From positions 1-64,000 of the forward strand of contig JAUWYX010000004.1 in the NCBI GenBank assembly GCA_030615625.1: a stretch of 64,000 nt of DNA, given 5' to 3'. This document shows positions 40,081 to 48,520 of the stretch, piece by piece. A program made the translations under genes and the position numbers. Below the pieces are notes generated by a model. The model saw only the letters and a program-made list of their open reading frames with translations. It ran no database searches and was not told the origin of the DNA. This DNA comes from Dehalococcoidia bacterium. GTDB taxonomy: Bacteria; Chloroflexota; Dehalococcoidia; GIF9; AB-539-J10. Within the stretch, counting starts at the first letter, position 1; every line of letters starts with the position of its first letter.

Positions 40081-41706
40081 TTACCTCTCGTCAAGAGTGG
40101 GATACATCCGGTCACCAAGATCATTGGGGTCTAACGCCTGTTTAATCTTACGCTGCCAGGTGTGTGTGGCTGGCTGCTTGGCCAGATCTTGCTGCAGTTC
40201 TTCGTGCGTTTTACCCACAGCAAGGTACATGCCTTCCTTCCCGGGCGGGATGTTATGCATGGCTTCTTCTTGTATACAGTGCTTCATCCACTCTACGGCG
40301 GCAGCAGTCGATACCTTATCGGCCACATCATAAAAACCGAACTGCTCCAGCCCGCAGTTCCCCCCGCCGCTGATGGAGCCGACACACCCCATCATCGAAT
40401 CGCTGCCGCAGTCCACCAGTAATCCCTTCTCTTGGTATTCTCTGGTCGCATCTTCGGCGAGCGGTCGGTATTTTTTCACAAAGTCTGGCGTGCCGACCTG
40501 CATGAAGTTGCCTACCCAACCACCGGTATAGACGAAGTTCAGATTCTTCTTACCCAGCCTGAGCAGGTACAATAACGCAAACTGCTCCATTTCCGGCTCC
40601 AGCCACTTCTTAACTTTCCAGCCCCCGGTTTCTTCCAGTATCCGCTCCAGCACCTTGTCCTGATACTCAATATCCCGCTGGCTCATGCCCACCAGCACCA
40701 GCTGGAACGATCTCCTCATTTCTTCAGTGAACTCTTTTACCTCCTGCTTTTGCACAAACTCCTCGATGTCATCAAGCGATTTGGTGGGGTCCTGGTAGAG
40801 CATCCAGAAAGCCGGACCCAGGTCCGCACCCAGCATGGTCCACTGCCGGTGCGCATAGTAACCTATCTCGTTATCATATAATCTGTAATAGGCTTCGAAT
40901 AAACTATCCCAGTCCTTAAAGGCCAAAGTATATGCCCTGAAGTTTCCGGGCAGCGGAGAGCGGTAAGCGGGCGCGGTACCCTCAACGGGAAACTCCACCG
41001 GCCCCGGCCAGGGAGACAGCTTCACGGCGCATTTGGTATATACGCCCAGACCACCTCTGGCTCCCAGCGCTCCCCTGACGATACCCCTCATGCTCGGGCC
41101 CGGGCCTTCAGCACAGAACCAGCCGCACCCGGAACCGATGGAGCCTGTTCTTAATATTTCACCATTGGGCATAACCCACTCCGCCCCCAGCAGGTTCTCC
41201 CTGAGCTCGCCGGTGTAAATTGAGGTGCCGCCGCTTCCGTGATAACAGGTAGCGCCGACTAAGGTAGAGCAGCTGGCCCCGGCGCCGGTCACGGTGCAAT
41301 TCAGCCCTCGTTTCATCACCTCTGCCTGGAGCACGCCGGCGATAGCATACGGCTCTATCACGGCGAACATGTTCTTCTCATCAATCTCAAGGATACGGTC
41401 CATACGCCGCATGTCCAGCTGGATAACGCCCTCAGTAAGGGGAGCACCGTAAAAGTACCATCCCGTGGAATAGGGTTTTACTTTTATCTTGTATTTGTTG
41501 CAGGTTCTTACTATCGCCTGGACCTCTTTGGTACTGCCCGGCAATAAAGCGGCCTCCGGCCGGGGCATGAACTTGCTCTGGTTGGGACGGACGGTTTCAG
41601 CCAGCCACTGGTAAGCGTATGAGTCCATTACAGCGGGGTCTTCTGAGATATATCCGGGGCCCACTATATCTTCCAAAGCACGGTACGCGTCTCTTGATAA
41701 TGCCAT
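40081..41706 (-). CDS. FAD-linked oxidase of the VAO/PCMH family
   Basis: A 541-residue flavoprotein. The N-terminal PCMH-type FAD domain shows RPEAALLPGSTKEVQAIVRT, then VKPYSTGWYFYGAPLTEGVI (the pyrophosphate loop region), VIEPYAIAGVLQAEVMKRG, and RGGLGVYTKCAVKLSPW near the domain end. The C-terminal cap is of the vanillyl-alcohol-oxidase/4-cresol-dehydrogenase type. The start at 41706 has AAGGGAG upstream; the frame extends to 41745 inside the Fe-S gene. It is the last of three minus-strand genes (flavoprotein, Fe-S protein, flavoprotein). It probably oxidises an aromatic or hydroxy-acid substrate. Confidence 0.85.
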   Translation of the reverse strand: MALSRDAYRALEDIVGPGYISEDPAVMDSYAYQWLAETVRPNQSKFMPRPEAALLPGSTKEVQAIVRTCNKYKIKVKPYSTGWYFYGAPLTEGVIQLDMRRMDRILEIDEKNMFAVIEPYAIAGVLQAEVMKRGLNCTVTGAGASCSTLVGATCYHGSGGTSIYTGELRENLLGAEWVMPNGEILRTGSIGSGCGWFCAEGPGPSMRGIVRGALGARGGLGVYTKCAVKLSPWPGPVEFPVEGTAPAYRSPLPGNFRAYTLAFKDWDSLFEAYYRLYDNEIGYYAHRQWTMLGADLGPAFWMLYQDPTKSLDDIEEFVQKQEVKEFTEEMRRSFQLVLVGMSQRDIEYQDKVLERILEETGGWKVKKWLEPEMEQFALLYLLRLGKKNLNFVYTGGWVGNFMQVGTPDFVKKYRPLAEDATREYQEKGLLVDCGSDSMMGCVGSISGGGNCGLEQFGFYDVADKVSTAAAVEWMKHCIQEEAMHNIPPGKEGMYLAVGKTHEELQQDLAKQPATHTWQRKIKQALDPNDLGDRMYPTLDER

Positions 41707-41725
41707 TTTCTGCTCCCTTCCGTTG

Positions 41726-42997
41726 TTATAGCGCCATCTGAACAAGGTCTATAATGTCATAGACCTCGATTTTTTCATCTTGGCTTTTGACCGTATCGGC
41801 AAAGTTCCTTTCACACCATGGGCAAGCGCTGACTATCGCCTCTGCACCAGTGGCCTTTGCTTCGGCAAGCCTTTCTGCGGCGGTCCAAGCGGCAAAGTCC
41901 GGGTATGCTTCCAGTACCCCGCCGCCGGCACCACAGCACCAAGCATACTCTCTGATTCTTTCCATCTCCACCAGCGCTAGGCCCGGTATGCTCTTTAAGA
42001 CGTTCCTTGGGGCATCGTATACCCCCCAGGCACCGTTATACCTGGGTTTGCTCGGTTTCCACACCGGAATCTGCCCGTATATTTTCTCTCTAGTGCCCTG
42101 CCAGGGCACATACGGCTCGCCCAGCCTACCCAGATGGCAGGGGTCATGATAGGTAACGGTCAAAGGCACACTCCTAGTCAGTTTTATCTTGCCTTCCTTG
42201 ATAAGGCGGTTGATATATTCCACCACGTGAATAACCTCAAAGGTGAAACCTATTTCAGGATAAAGCCGTTTAAAGGTGTAGTAACACTCAGCACACGGTG
42301 TGACCACCGTCTTCACTCCGGCATCAGCCCATACCCGGGTGTTTTTTCTGGCACATCCGTTCAGCTCTTTACGGTATCCCCACTGGTAAACCCTGCCACC
42401 GCAGCATGATTCGTTCTCCCCCATGATACCGATATCCACACCAGCGTCCCTGAGCATCATGACGGCCATCCTGGCTGTCTTCTGCAATCCCTCAGCATAG
42501 CTGTAACGGCAGCCGGCATGAAAGACCACCGCAGCCTTTTCCTCGGCCAGATTTTTTACATCCAGTCCATCAGCCCATTTGCCCCTATTCACCCCGGGCT
42601 CCATCATCATATTCTCTTCTTTATGAAGGTTATCAATATAAGGCTTGTGCTGGGGCAGCGTCTGTCCATCCTCAACCAGCTTGAAGCGCATTTCGCGCAT
42701 TACCTCCAGCCCCTCGATGTTATAGCGGCAGATTTTATCGGAGACATCACATGCCCCACCCATCTGGCATTTCCAGACAATATCTTTCAGCTCGTCATTA
42801 TAGCCGATCCTGCCCTCGAGCAGGGAAAGACCGACGGATAACCTGCCACCGAGCGAGTAGGCCTGAAAATTACAGTACTCCATGCTGGGACAGGCCCTGG
42901 CAAACCTGGCGCTTTTTATGTGGTCAAACGGGATCCACTTGCAGTAGGAGCAACGGCTGCAGTTCGTACAATCATCCCTATAATCCTCTAAAGCCAT
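41726..42997 (-). CDS. CCG-domain iron-sulfur subunit (GlcF/HdrD-like)
   Basis: A 423-residue protein. Near the N terminus CTNCSRCSYCKWIP may ligate a cluster. Two CCG domains follow: AGCRYSYAE, ESCCGGRVYQWGY and TPCAECYYTF; then YHDPCHLGRLG, YAWCCGAGGGVLEAYPD and SACPWCERNF. CCG domains bind a noncubane [4Fe-4S] cluster in HdrB/HdrD, or transfer electrons in glycolate oxidase. Flanked by two VAO-type flavoproteins on the same strand, it should accept their electrons and pass them to the membrane or ferredoxin pool. Confidence 0.88.
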   Translation of the reverse strand: MALEDYRDDCTNCSRCSYCKWIPFDHIKSARFARACPSMEYCNFQAYSLGGRLSVGLSLLEGRIGYNDELKDIVWKCQMGGACDVSDKICRYNIEGLEVMREMRFKLVEDGQTLPQHKPYIDNLHKEENMMMEPGVNRGKWADGLDVKNLAEEKAAVVFHAGCRYSYAEGLQKTARMAVMMLRDAGVDIGIMGENESCCGGRVYQWGYRKELNGCARKNTRVWADAGVKTVVTPCAECYYTFKRLYPEIGFTFEVIHVVEYINRLIKEGKIKLTRSVPLTVTYHDPCHLGRLGEPYVPWQGTREKIYGQIPVWKPSKPRYNGAWGVYDAPRNVLKSIPGLALVEMERIREYAWCCGAGGGVLEAYPDFAAWTAAERLAEAKATGAEAIVSACPWCERNFADTVKSQDEKIEVYDIIDLVQMAL

Positions 42998-43027
42998 ATC
43001 CTTTTATACCTCGACTTTTCATTTTTG

Positions 43028-44500
43028 CTAGAAACAAAGCTTGCCCGGGTTCAGTATATTATTGGGGTCAAATATCCCTTTGATGGTCTTTATCATTTCC
43101 TTGTTACCGGCATCCCGGTTATACACCATATCCGCCCATATACCGTAAGGCCGGGAGAAATAAGCCCCCTGCTCTATCAAGGCTTCACTGCACGTGTCCA
43201 GTAATTCCCTGACATGGTCACTTTCTATCTTGTTCCCAGAGTTGTAAGGTAGATTGAATTCACAGTGACAGGCGGTACCCTGGTGCTGCGGCTGGAGGTA
43301 AATACCGATATCCGAGACCGGATATCGCAGCGCATTTGCCGCAGCAAAAACCGTATTGACAAATTCCGAAATCTTATCCAGCGTGCTCATGAAGAAAATA
43401 TCCTGACAGGCACCTTTGTAAGTTAGCTTCCAGTAGGTTACCGGAGACGGATTGAGTATGGTTGACATTACCTGTCCGCCCCCGATGCCGGAAACCGCTG
43501 GAAGTAATTCTAGGCCGAACTGATGCACTATGTCCCTGGTATCTTTTTCCTGAAAGTCCACCTTTTCCTCCGGGAAAAGGTCACGCCCGGCGATTCCCAT
43601 AATGATAACCCATGGTGGCAGTTTATTTTTCAGGGCTTGTATTCCGTCAGCATCCCTACTCAGGATAGCAGCCAAGCTAGCACTGTTTAATACAAGGAAT
43701 TCATCACCCAGCCTGACTTTCAGCAGTCGGTAAGCGCATTCTACCAGGCCTTTCAGGTTATCCGCCGGTATGAAGAAAAACCTGTGCACCTTAGGCAAAA
43801 CCTCACATTTTACTGATGCCCAGGTCACGATACCGATACTCCCCTGAGCACCGGAAACGAGCCGGTAATAGTCCACCTGACCAGGACCTCCGGAGAAAAC
43901 TTGGGCCAGACCCATTTCCCATTGCTGCTCAAGCGTGGGGTAATAGCCACCTGCGTCACCGGTTCGCAGTATCTCCCCATTGCCCCAGACTATCTCCAGG
44001 CATCTCAATGGCTCAAGCAGTGTGTGGTTGTACTTGGGTACCAGTGTCGGCTCCCTCTCCAACAGACTAGCGATTACTGACTTTGACTGGCGGGGGAGCA
44101 GTGGCGTGGAGAGTCTCAAGCCCTCTTCAGCTAAGGCCGGTTGCAGCTGCGCATAGGTTACTCCCGGCTCAATTAGCACCATCCTGTTTCTGCGGTCAAT
44201 CCTGATAATCTTATCCATCCGGCGCAGGTCAATGATGACTGCTTCCGGCACGCTCGGCACGGTATCACCATGAAAGTGGGGCTCACCTGAACTTACCGGT
44301 ACCAGGGGTGTTTTTGTTCGGTTGGCCCACGTCACAATCTTTTGCACATCATCTGCATTACGGGGTTGTACAACTAACCGTGGCTGCATCGGCAAGGTAA
44401 AGCTATTATCATGAGAGTAGCTGTCAAGGATCTTGTGTTCTTTGATGATCTTTTGCTTGCCTATCATCTCCATCAGATTATTACTTGTTTTGACATTCAA
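43028..44500 (-). CDS. second FAD-linked oxidase of the VAO/PCMH family
   Basis: A 490-residue flavoprotein with the PCMH-type domain PRLVVQPRNADDVQKIVTWA, then VPVSSGEPHFHGDTVPSVPE, LIEPGVTYAQLQPALAEEG, and GSIGIVTWASVKCEVLP. A C-terminal cap ends IFDPNNILNPGKL, the family's usual finish. The start is TTG with GGGGGAG upstream. It shares only the family fold with the third gene of this cluster. It is the first gene of the three-gene operon; a 390-base intergenic gap separates it from the divergent aldehyde dehydrogenase. Confidence 0.87.
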   Translation of the reverse strand: MNVKTSNNLMEMIGKQKIIKEHKILDSYSHDNSFTLPMQPRLVVQPRNADDVQKIVTWANRTKTPLVPVSSGEPHFHGDTVPSVPEAVIIDLRRMDKIIRIDRRNRMVLIEPGVTYAQLQPALAEEGLRLSTPLLPRQSKSVIASLLEREPTLVPKYNHTLLEPLRCLEIVWGNGEILRTGDAGGYYPTLEQQWEMGLAQVFSGGPGQVDYYRLVSGAQGSIGIVTWASVKCEVLPKVHRFFFIPADNLKGLVECAYRLLKVRLGDEFLVLNSASLAAILSRDADGIQALKNKLPPWVIIMGIAGRDLFPEEKVDFQEKDTRDIVHQFGLELLPAVSGIGGGQVMSTILNPSPVTYWKLTYKGACQDIFFMSTLDKISEFVNTVFAAANALRYPVSDIGIYLQPQHQGTACHCEFNLPYNSGNKIESDHVRELLDTCSEALIEQGAYFSRPYGIWADMVYNRDAGNKEMIKTIKGIFDPNNILNPGKLCF

Positions 44501-44890
44501 TTTTCAATCTCCCCCATTGTCATTAGTAAACTGAGTGCTGTCTCATTTTTAATAGTATTTCCTTCTACGAAGTAGAAGGTCAATCCGTAAAATTTGAAAA
44601 GATTTTAAGCTCAGTCCCACAAGCGCTTCATGTTTACTGATTAACTGCCTTAGTAGTTACAGAAAACAAGAACTCAATTTAAGTAATACTAAAAACTTTT
44701 TTGGTATATGTCAATACCACTATTGACAAATACAGCTAATAATAAGAGTTGTGAAAATTGATGACACAAAGAGATCAGCGGTGGTAATTTACACCGCTTG
44801 ACGGGACGCTATCTATCAGGGTAATGTATGACTAACTGATGTATAGTAAAAATTTAAGAAGGTCTAAGAAAATAAATCAGGAAGGTAATA
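44501..44890. other. divergent intergenic region between flavoprotein operon and aldehyde dehydrogenase
   Basis: AT-rich, no gene. A TTGACA word lies at 44723-44728, in TACCACTATTGACAAATACA, and a partial palindrome GGTATATGTCAATACC is at 44703-44718. It could hold both promoters and an operator, but no complete -35/-10 pair is convincing. Confidence 0.35.
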
Positions 44891-46384
44891 ATGGCGATTT
44901 TAGAAGAACCAATAAAAGGGATAGTAGAAGTTAAAAATTACATTGATGGAGAATGGGTTGAGTCCGAAGGTGAGATTCAGGATGTGGTCAATCCAGTCAA
45001 TGGTGAAGTGATTGCCAGAGTCCCGATTTCAACCAAGGAAGAGATTGACACCGCAGTTGAAGCGGCCAAAGTAGCTTTCCCTGATTGGCGGAGAACTCCG
45101 CCGGTTGCTCGTGGCAGATGCCTCTTCCGTTTAAAGGAGTTGCTTGAAGCAAATTTTGAAGAGTTGAGCAGGGTACAAACTCAGGAGCATGGGAAGACAA
45201 TTGATGAATCCAGAGGTGAGACCAGGCGCGGCATTGAAAATGTAGAAGTTGCCTGTGGTATTCCCACCCTGATGCAGGGTTATAATTCTGAAGATATTGT
45301 GTCCGGTATTGACGAATATCTTATTCCTACACCACTGGGCGTCTTTGGTATCATCGGACCTTTTAATTTCCCCTTCATGATTCCGCTCTGGTCAGCACCT
45401 TACGCCGTCGCGACTGGCAACTGCATCGTAATCAAGCCCTCAAGTGAGGTTCCCTTAAGCCAGATGAAAATTGCGGAACTTGTAGATGAAGCAGGTTTTC
45501 CTCCTGGCGTCTGGAATGTAGTGAATGGTGGAAGAACGGTGGTCAACGGAATGCTGGACCACCCAGATATTGAGGGTATTACTTTTGTCGGCTCAACTCC
45601 TACTGCCAAGGATGTTATCTACCCGAGGTGTGGTGCCACCGGCAAGCGGGTCATTGCTCAGGGCGGAGCCTCAAATTTTATGGTAATCATGCCGGATTGC
45701 AACCTGAAAGCAACCATACCGGCAATGATGACATCTTTCTTCGGTAATGCGGGGCAACGCTGCCTAGCTGGTCAGAATGCCATTATTGTTGGTGATGATG
45801 ACCGTTTCTACAACGAATTTATTAACGGTGTTGTAGACACGGCTAAGAAGATAATAATTGGTAATGGTCTTGATGAGGAAGTTCAGATGGGTCCTGTCCG
45901 TGATACCGAGAAGAAGACAAAAATACTTTCATATATCAGTAATGGTATTGAAGAAGGTGCCAAGATAAGACTTGATGGCAGGGGTGATTTCAAAATTAAA
46001 GGAGACTATCCCGATACCTGTTTCCTGGGCCCAACCATCATGGAAAACGTTAAACCTGAAATGAAGATAGTTACCGAGGAGATATTCGGTCCCACCATGG
46101 GTATTATCCGTGTCAAAACCCTTGATGAAGCCATTAAAATATGTGACGACAATCCCTTCCATAATGCAGATGCTATTTTTACCTCGAGTGGAAGAACTGC
46201 TCGAGAATTCAAGTATAGAGTTAAAAGCGGGAACGTTGGTATCAACGTCGGTATAGTGGCACCCATGGCATTTTTCCCCTTCAGCGGGATGCGCGACTCC
46301 TTCTTCGGAATCTTACACACTCAAGGTAAGGAAGCCATCCGCTTCTTTACAGAAAGCAAGGTGGTAATTGAAAGGTGGCCCTAG
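44891..46384 (+). CDS. mmsA: methylmalonate-semialdehyde dehydrogenase (CoA-acylating) type aldehyde dehydrogenase
   Basis: A 497-residue aldehyde dehydrogenase of the MmsA branch. It begins with the NYIDGEWVESEGE-type N terminus. Key sites are GVFGIIGPFNFPFMIPLWSA (typical MmsA PFNFP), FVGSTPTAKDV (cofactor) and the nucleophile cysteine in FGNAGQRCLAG. The C-terminal SGNVGINVGIVAPMAFFPFS and GMRDSFFG also fit MmsA. It turns methylmalonate or malonate semialdehyde into propionyl- or acetyl-CoA. GGAAGG is before the ATG. The small ferritin-like gene 18 bases downstream is probably in the same operon. Confidence 0.9.
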   Translation: MAILEEPIKGIVEVKNYIDGEWVESEGEIQDVVNPVNGEVIARVPISTKEEIDTAVEAAKVAFPDWRRTPPVARGRCLFRLKELLEANFEELSRVQTQEHGKTIDESRGETRRGIENVEVACGIPTLMQGYNSEDIVSGIDEYLIPTPLGVFGIIGPFNFPFMIPLWSAPYAVATGNCIVIKPSSEVPLSQMKIAELVDEAGFPPGVWNVVNGGRTVVNGMLDHPDIEGITFVGSTPTAKDVIYPRCGATGKRVIAQGGASNFMVIMPDCNLKATIPAMMTSFFGNAGQRCLAGQNAIIVGDDDRFYNEFINGVVDTAKKIIIGNGLDEEVQMGPVRDTEKKTKILSYISNGIEEGAKIRLDGRGDFKIKGDYPDTCFLGPTIMENVKPEMKIVTEEIFGPTMGIIRVKTLDEAIKICDDNPFHNADAIFTSSGRTAREFKYRVKSGNVGINVGIVAPMAFFPFSGMRDSFFGILHTQGKEAIRFFTESKVVIERWP

Positions 46385-46402
46385 TAACGGAGGAGATATA
46401 AA

Positions 46403-46843
46403 ATGCCGTTAAATACAAGCGCCTCGGTTATCAGTTTTGCTAAGCAGCTGGAAGCGGATTCTGCTGGCTTTTATGAAAAGATGGCAGAAAGATATCCCAA
46501 AGCGGCAGAGCTTTTTCTCACCTTTTCCAAAGAGAATAATAACTATACCATGATGATTCAAAGGGCATACTACGGCGTTATCACTGATGCCATTGAGGGG
46601 TGTTTTGCCTTCAGTGTAGAAACCGATAAATATACGTTTGAGAGAGAACCCGCGAAGGAACTAGGCCACACTAATGCCTTAAATCAGGCCATTGATATGG
46701 AGCAGAAGCTCATCTCGTTTTACACTGATGCTGCCGAACAATCAAAAGCGTTTATGGCAGATGTGCCCAGGACTTTTTTAATAGTAGCCAAGAAAAGAAA
46801 GGATCGTGAGGATAAACTAAGAATGCTTCTTAAGGAGACATAA
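46403..46843 (+). CDS. ferritin-like helical protein
   Basis: A 146-residue all-helical protein: FAKQLEADSAGFYEKMAERY at residues 12-31, then KAAELFLTFSKENNNYTMMI, and a later NQAIDMEQKLISFYTDAAEQ. The repeated E...Y and E-x-x-x spacing resembles rubrerythrin/ferritin-like domains, but a complete di-iron ligand set (two ExxH) is not visible: there is no histidine at the expected place. It may be a non-iron-binding relative. GGAGG is upstream. It follows the aldehyde dehydrogenase closely and is 6 bases before the next small gene. Confidence 0.6.
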   Translation: MPLNTSASVISFAKQLEADSAGFYEKMAERYPKAAELFLTFSKENNNYTMMIQRAYYGVITDAIEGCFAFSVETDKYTFEREPAKELGHTNALNQAIDMEQKLISFYTDAAEQSKAFMADVPRTFLIVAKKRKDREDKLRMLLKET

Positions 46844-46849
46844 CTAAGC

Positions 46850-47041
46850 ATGGTAAGTATAGTTGCAAGGCGTCGCATAAGCTGCCCGATTTATCATGTT
46901 GGTGCTTATATTGTGAAGTTTGACGATGGATCTCACGTTATTAAATGCGCTAATAAACAGAGATGCGGTAATACATGCCCATATCTGAAAGACCCGGACT
47001 ACAAATCCCCTTATCGCAGAGCACCTGAGTATATGCCTTAA
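46850..47041 (+). CDS. small cysteine-containing protein of unknown function
   Basis: A 63-residue frame (MVSIVARRRISCPIYHVGAY onward) containing CANKQRCGNTCPYL, which could bind a metal. It follows the ferritin-like gene by 6 bases with no clear separate Shine-Dalgarno, suggesting coupling. The composition (basic, aromatic) fits a real small protein better than a random frame, but I do not recognise it. Confidence 0.45.
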   Translation: MVSIVARRRISCPIYHVGAYIVKFDDGSHVIKCANKQRCGNTCPYLKDPDYKSPYRRAPEYMP

Positions 47042-47072
47042 TAATTACAGTATCTTGAGGTGGACCCCATTG

Positions 47073-47345
47073 TTAGGACAGGATAGGAGTAATGTTAAGG
47101 TTGGGTCCCGCTATCCTCAATGGGTCTGGTGTTAAGGATTCTACCATACCTTCTTTCGTAATTGCTATAGGGGTGGAGATGTGGGTAAAAACCTCTGCCG
47201 GTGTCCGATAACCGAGAGCCTGATGAGGTCGCTCGGTTTTGTAAAACCGGAAGTAATTGCCGAGACTGATCCTCGCCTCTCTTCCATCCTGGTAAGCCTT
47301 AAGATACACTTCTTCGTACCTTATTGTCCGCCACAGCCTACAGCA
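47073..47345 (-). pseudogene. IS3-family transposase (OrfB) C-terminal relic
   Basis: The minus strand encodes RLWRTIRYEEVYLKAYQ, then EARISLGNYFRFYKTERPHQ and ALGYRTPAEVF, the hallmark end of IS3 OrfB transposases. The catalytic DDE part is gone; homology begins abruptly near 47345, where the sequence joins a CFI-box protein fragment on the plus strand. GGACCCCATTGTTAGGACA-like sequence at the other end may be an IS terminus. Confidence 0.85.
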
Positions 47346-47656
47346 CGCCCATGGCAGATGAAATACAGATTCTGCGTGAATTCAGAGATGAATACCTGCT
47401 GACCAACCCGTTGGGACAAGCCCTGGTAGACCTCTATTACAGGGTCAGCTCACCAATGGCCGAGTTCATAACTGAGCATCCCAGCCTGAAGCCAATAGGG
47501 AGGGTGGGGCTGGTGCCCGCTGTGGCCATGAGCACCGTAGCCGTAAACACCACTCTGGCCGAGAAGGCAGCCATAGCAGGCTTGTTGGTGCCAGTTTCAG
47601 TGGCACTGGCGGTATGGGTGACGAGGCGGCGAGGCAGAGGCCCAGAGCATACCTGA
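47324..47656 (+). pseudogene. C-terminal fragment of a CFI-box secreted protein
   Basis: A 110-residue frame whose start ATAYSTPMADEIQILREFRD matches the CFI-box C-terminal domain (usual form CFIATAAYGTPMAxEI...). It continues EYLLTNPLGQALVDLYYRVS and a transmembrane helix (AGLLVPVSVALAVWV) followed by RRRGRG. The usual cysteine-phenylalanine-isoleucine start and everything before it is missing, cut at the IS3 relic. The full-length gene would have encoded a larger exported protein. Confidence 0.7.
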
Positions 47657-47664
47657 GCGTAAAA

Positions 47665-47713
47665 TTGCACATTAGCCTGTCTTGTTCAGTAGGTCACATT
47701 AGCTCGTTTTGTT
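47665..47713. repeat. tandem 19-bp direct repeats
   Basis: CACATTAGCCTGTCTTGTT (47668-47686) and CACATTAGCTCGTTTTGTT (47695-47713), 16 of 19 identical and 27 bases apart. The preceding word ATTGCACATTAG is shared with the hairpin at 34446. They may be transposase-binding ends of a lost element. Confidence 0.6.
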
Positions 47714-47910
47714 GTGCATTGAGAGTTGGCAGGCAAAGTGTGATATCAACTTGTTTAGATCAAGGTTTGCCATATTGATTTCTGTCCATTTGAGATTCCT
47801 TCTCCTGATTCTGAGCATATACTTGCCTGCCTTTCTTGTAAATTGTCCAGCAGTCAAGCAAGGAAGGAAATACTCTGTTAAATTCCGAACCGAATCAGGG
47901 TGTCATTTTT

Positions 47911-47946
47911 TCTAAAAAACAGAACCACCCTGGTTTTCGGGTGGTT
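47911..47946 (-). terminator. intrinsic terminator downstream of tRNA-Lys
   Basis: On the minus strand AACCACCC (complement of 47939-47946) pairs with GGGTGGTT (complement of 47923-47930), then a TGTTTTTTAGA run follows. It lies 38 bases beyond the tRNA-Lys 3' end and in the correct orientation. The region 47714-47910 between holds nothing recognisable. Confidence 0.75.
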
Positions 47947-47983
47947 TTGCTTAGATGGGACTTAGCTATAGATTAGTTACTTT

Positions 47984-48059
47984 TGGTAGGCCGTACAGGA
48001 TTCGAACCTGCGACACCCTGATTAAAAGTCAGGTGCTCTACCAACTGAGCTAACGGCCC
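47984..48059 (-). tRNA. tRNA-Lys (anticodon TTT), intact copy
   Basis: The same sequence as the tRNA at 12894-12969 except two bases in the T arm: here GCAGG/CCTGT closes normally with G53-C61 and loop TTCGAAT. Acceptor, anticodon loop CTTTTAA and encoded CCA are intact. It has its own terminator. This is likely the working tRNA-Lys of the window. Confidence 0.95.
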
Positions 48060-48084
48060 ATGACTTTGTGAAACTATGTGCAGC

Positions 48085-48360
48085 CTATTTTTCTACTGTC
48101 AGGATATTTGAAATATATATAGCGAAAGCAGGGTGAATGTCGCAAATAAATCCCCCGTCAACTGCCTCCACAGAGAAGGTTACCCTGTTTGGCTTCCTGA
48201 GGGGATCGCCAAATTTATTAAGCCCCATTTCATCCCAGGGCATATTGTGGCCTAATATTTCCAATAGGCCCTTAACATCCCTCGGGTCTTCTACTATCAC
48301 TTCGAAAGGAAGCTGATGTGCTAACCCTTCCAACTGACTATTATTTAGCTTTATCCTCAT
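48085..48360 (-). CDS. small protein of unknown function
   Basis: A 91-residue protein starting MRIKLNNSQLEGLAHQLPFE, with an HNMPWDEMGLN segment and a C-terminal AFAIYISNILTVEK. I do not recognise the family. The ATG at 48360 is chosen as the more protein-like start; an in-frame ATG at 48396 is possible and would begin only 4 bases from the tRNA-Gly. It lies between two tRNA genes on the same strand. It might be a real small protein. Confidence 0.5.
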   Translation of the reverse strand: MRIKLNNSQLEGLAHQLPFEVIVEDPRDVKGLLEILGHNMPWDEMGLNKFGDPLRKPNRVTFSVEAVDGGFICDIHPAFAIYISNILTVEK

Positions 48361-48399
48361 TTTCCAATTTATACTTTTGCTGGTTATGGCTATCAACCC

Positions 48400-48471
48400 A
48401 GCGGGTGATGGGATTCGAACCCACGACGTCTTACTTGGGAAGCAAGCACTCTACCGCTGAGTTACACCCGC
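48400..48471 (-). tRNA. tRNA-Gly (anticodon CCC)
   Basis: The acceptor stem GCGGGTG/CACCCGC, anticodon stem CTTGC/GTAAG with loop TTCCCAA (anticodon CCC, codon GGG) and T arm GTGGG/CCCAT with loop TTCGAAT (one G-T closing pair). CCA is not encoded, unlike the other tRNAs here. Confidence 0.9.
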
Positions 48472-48520
48472 AATTAACTATATTATATCAAATGGGAGGG
48501 ATAATGGTGTCAAGGATGGA

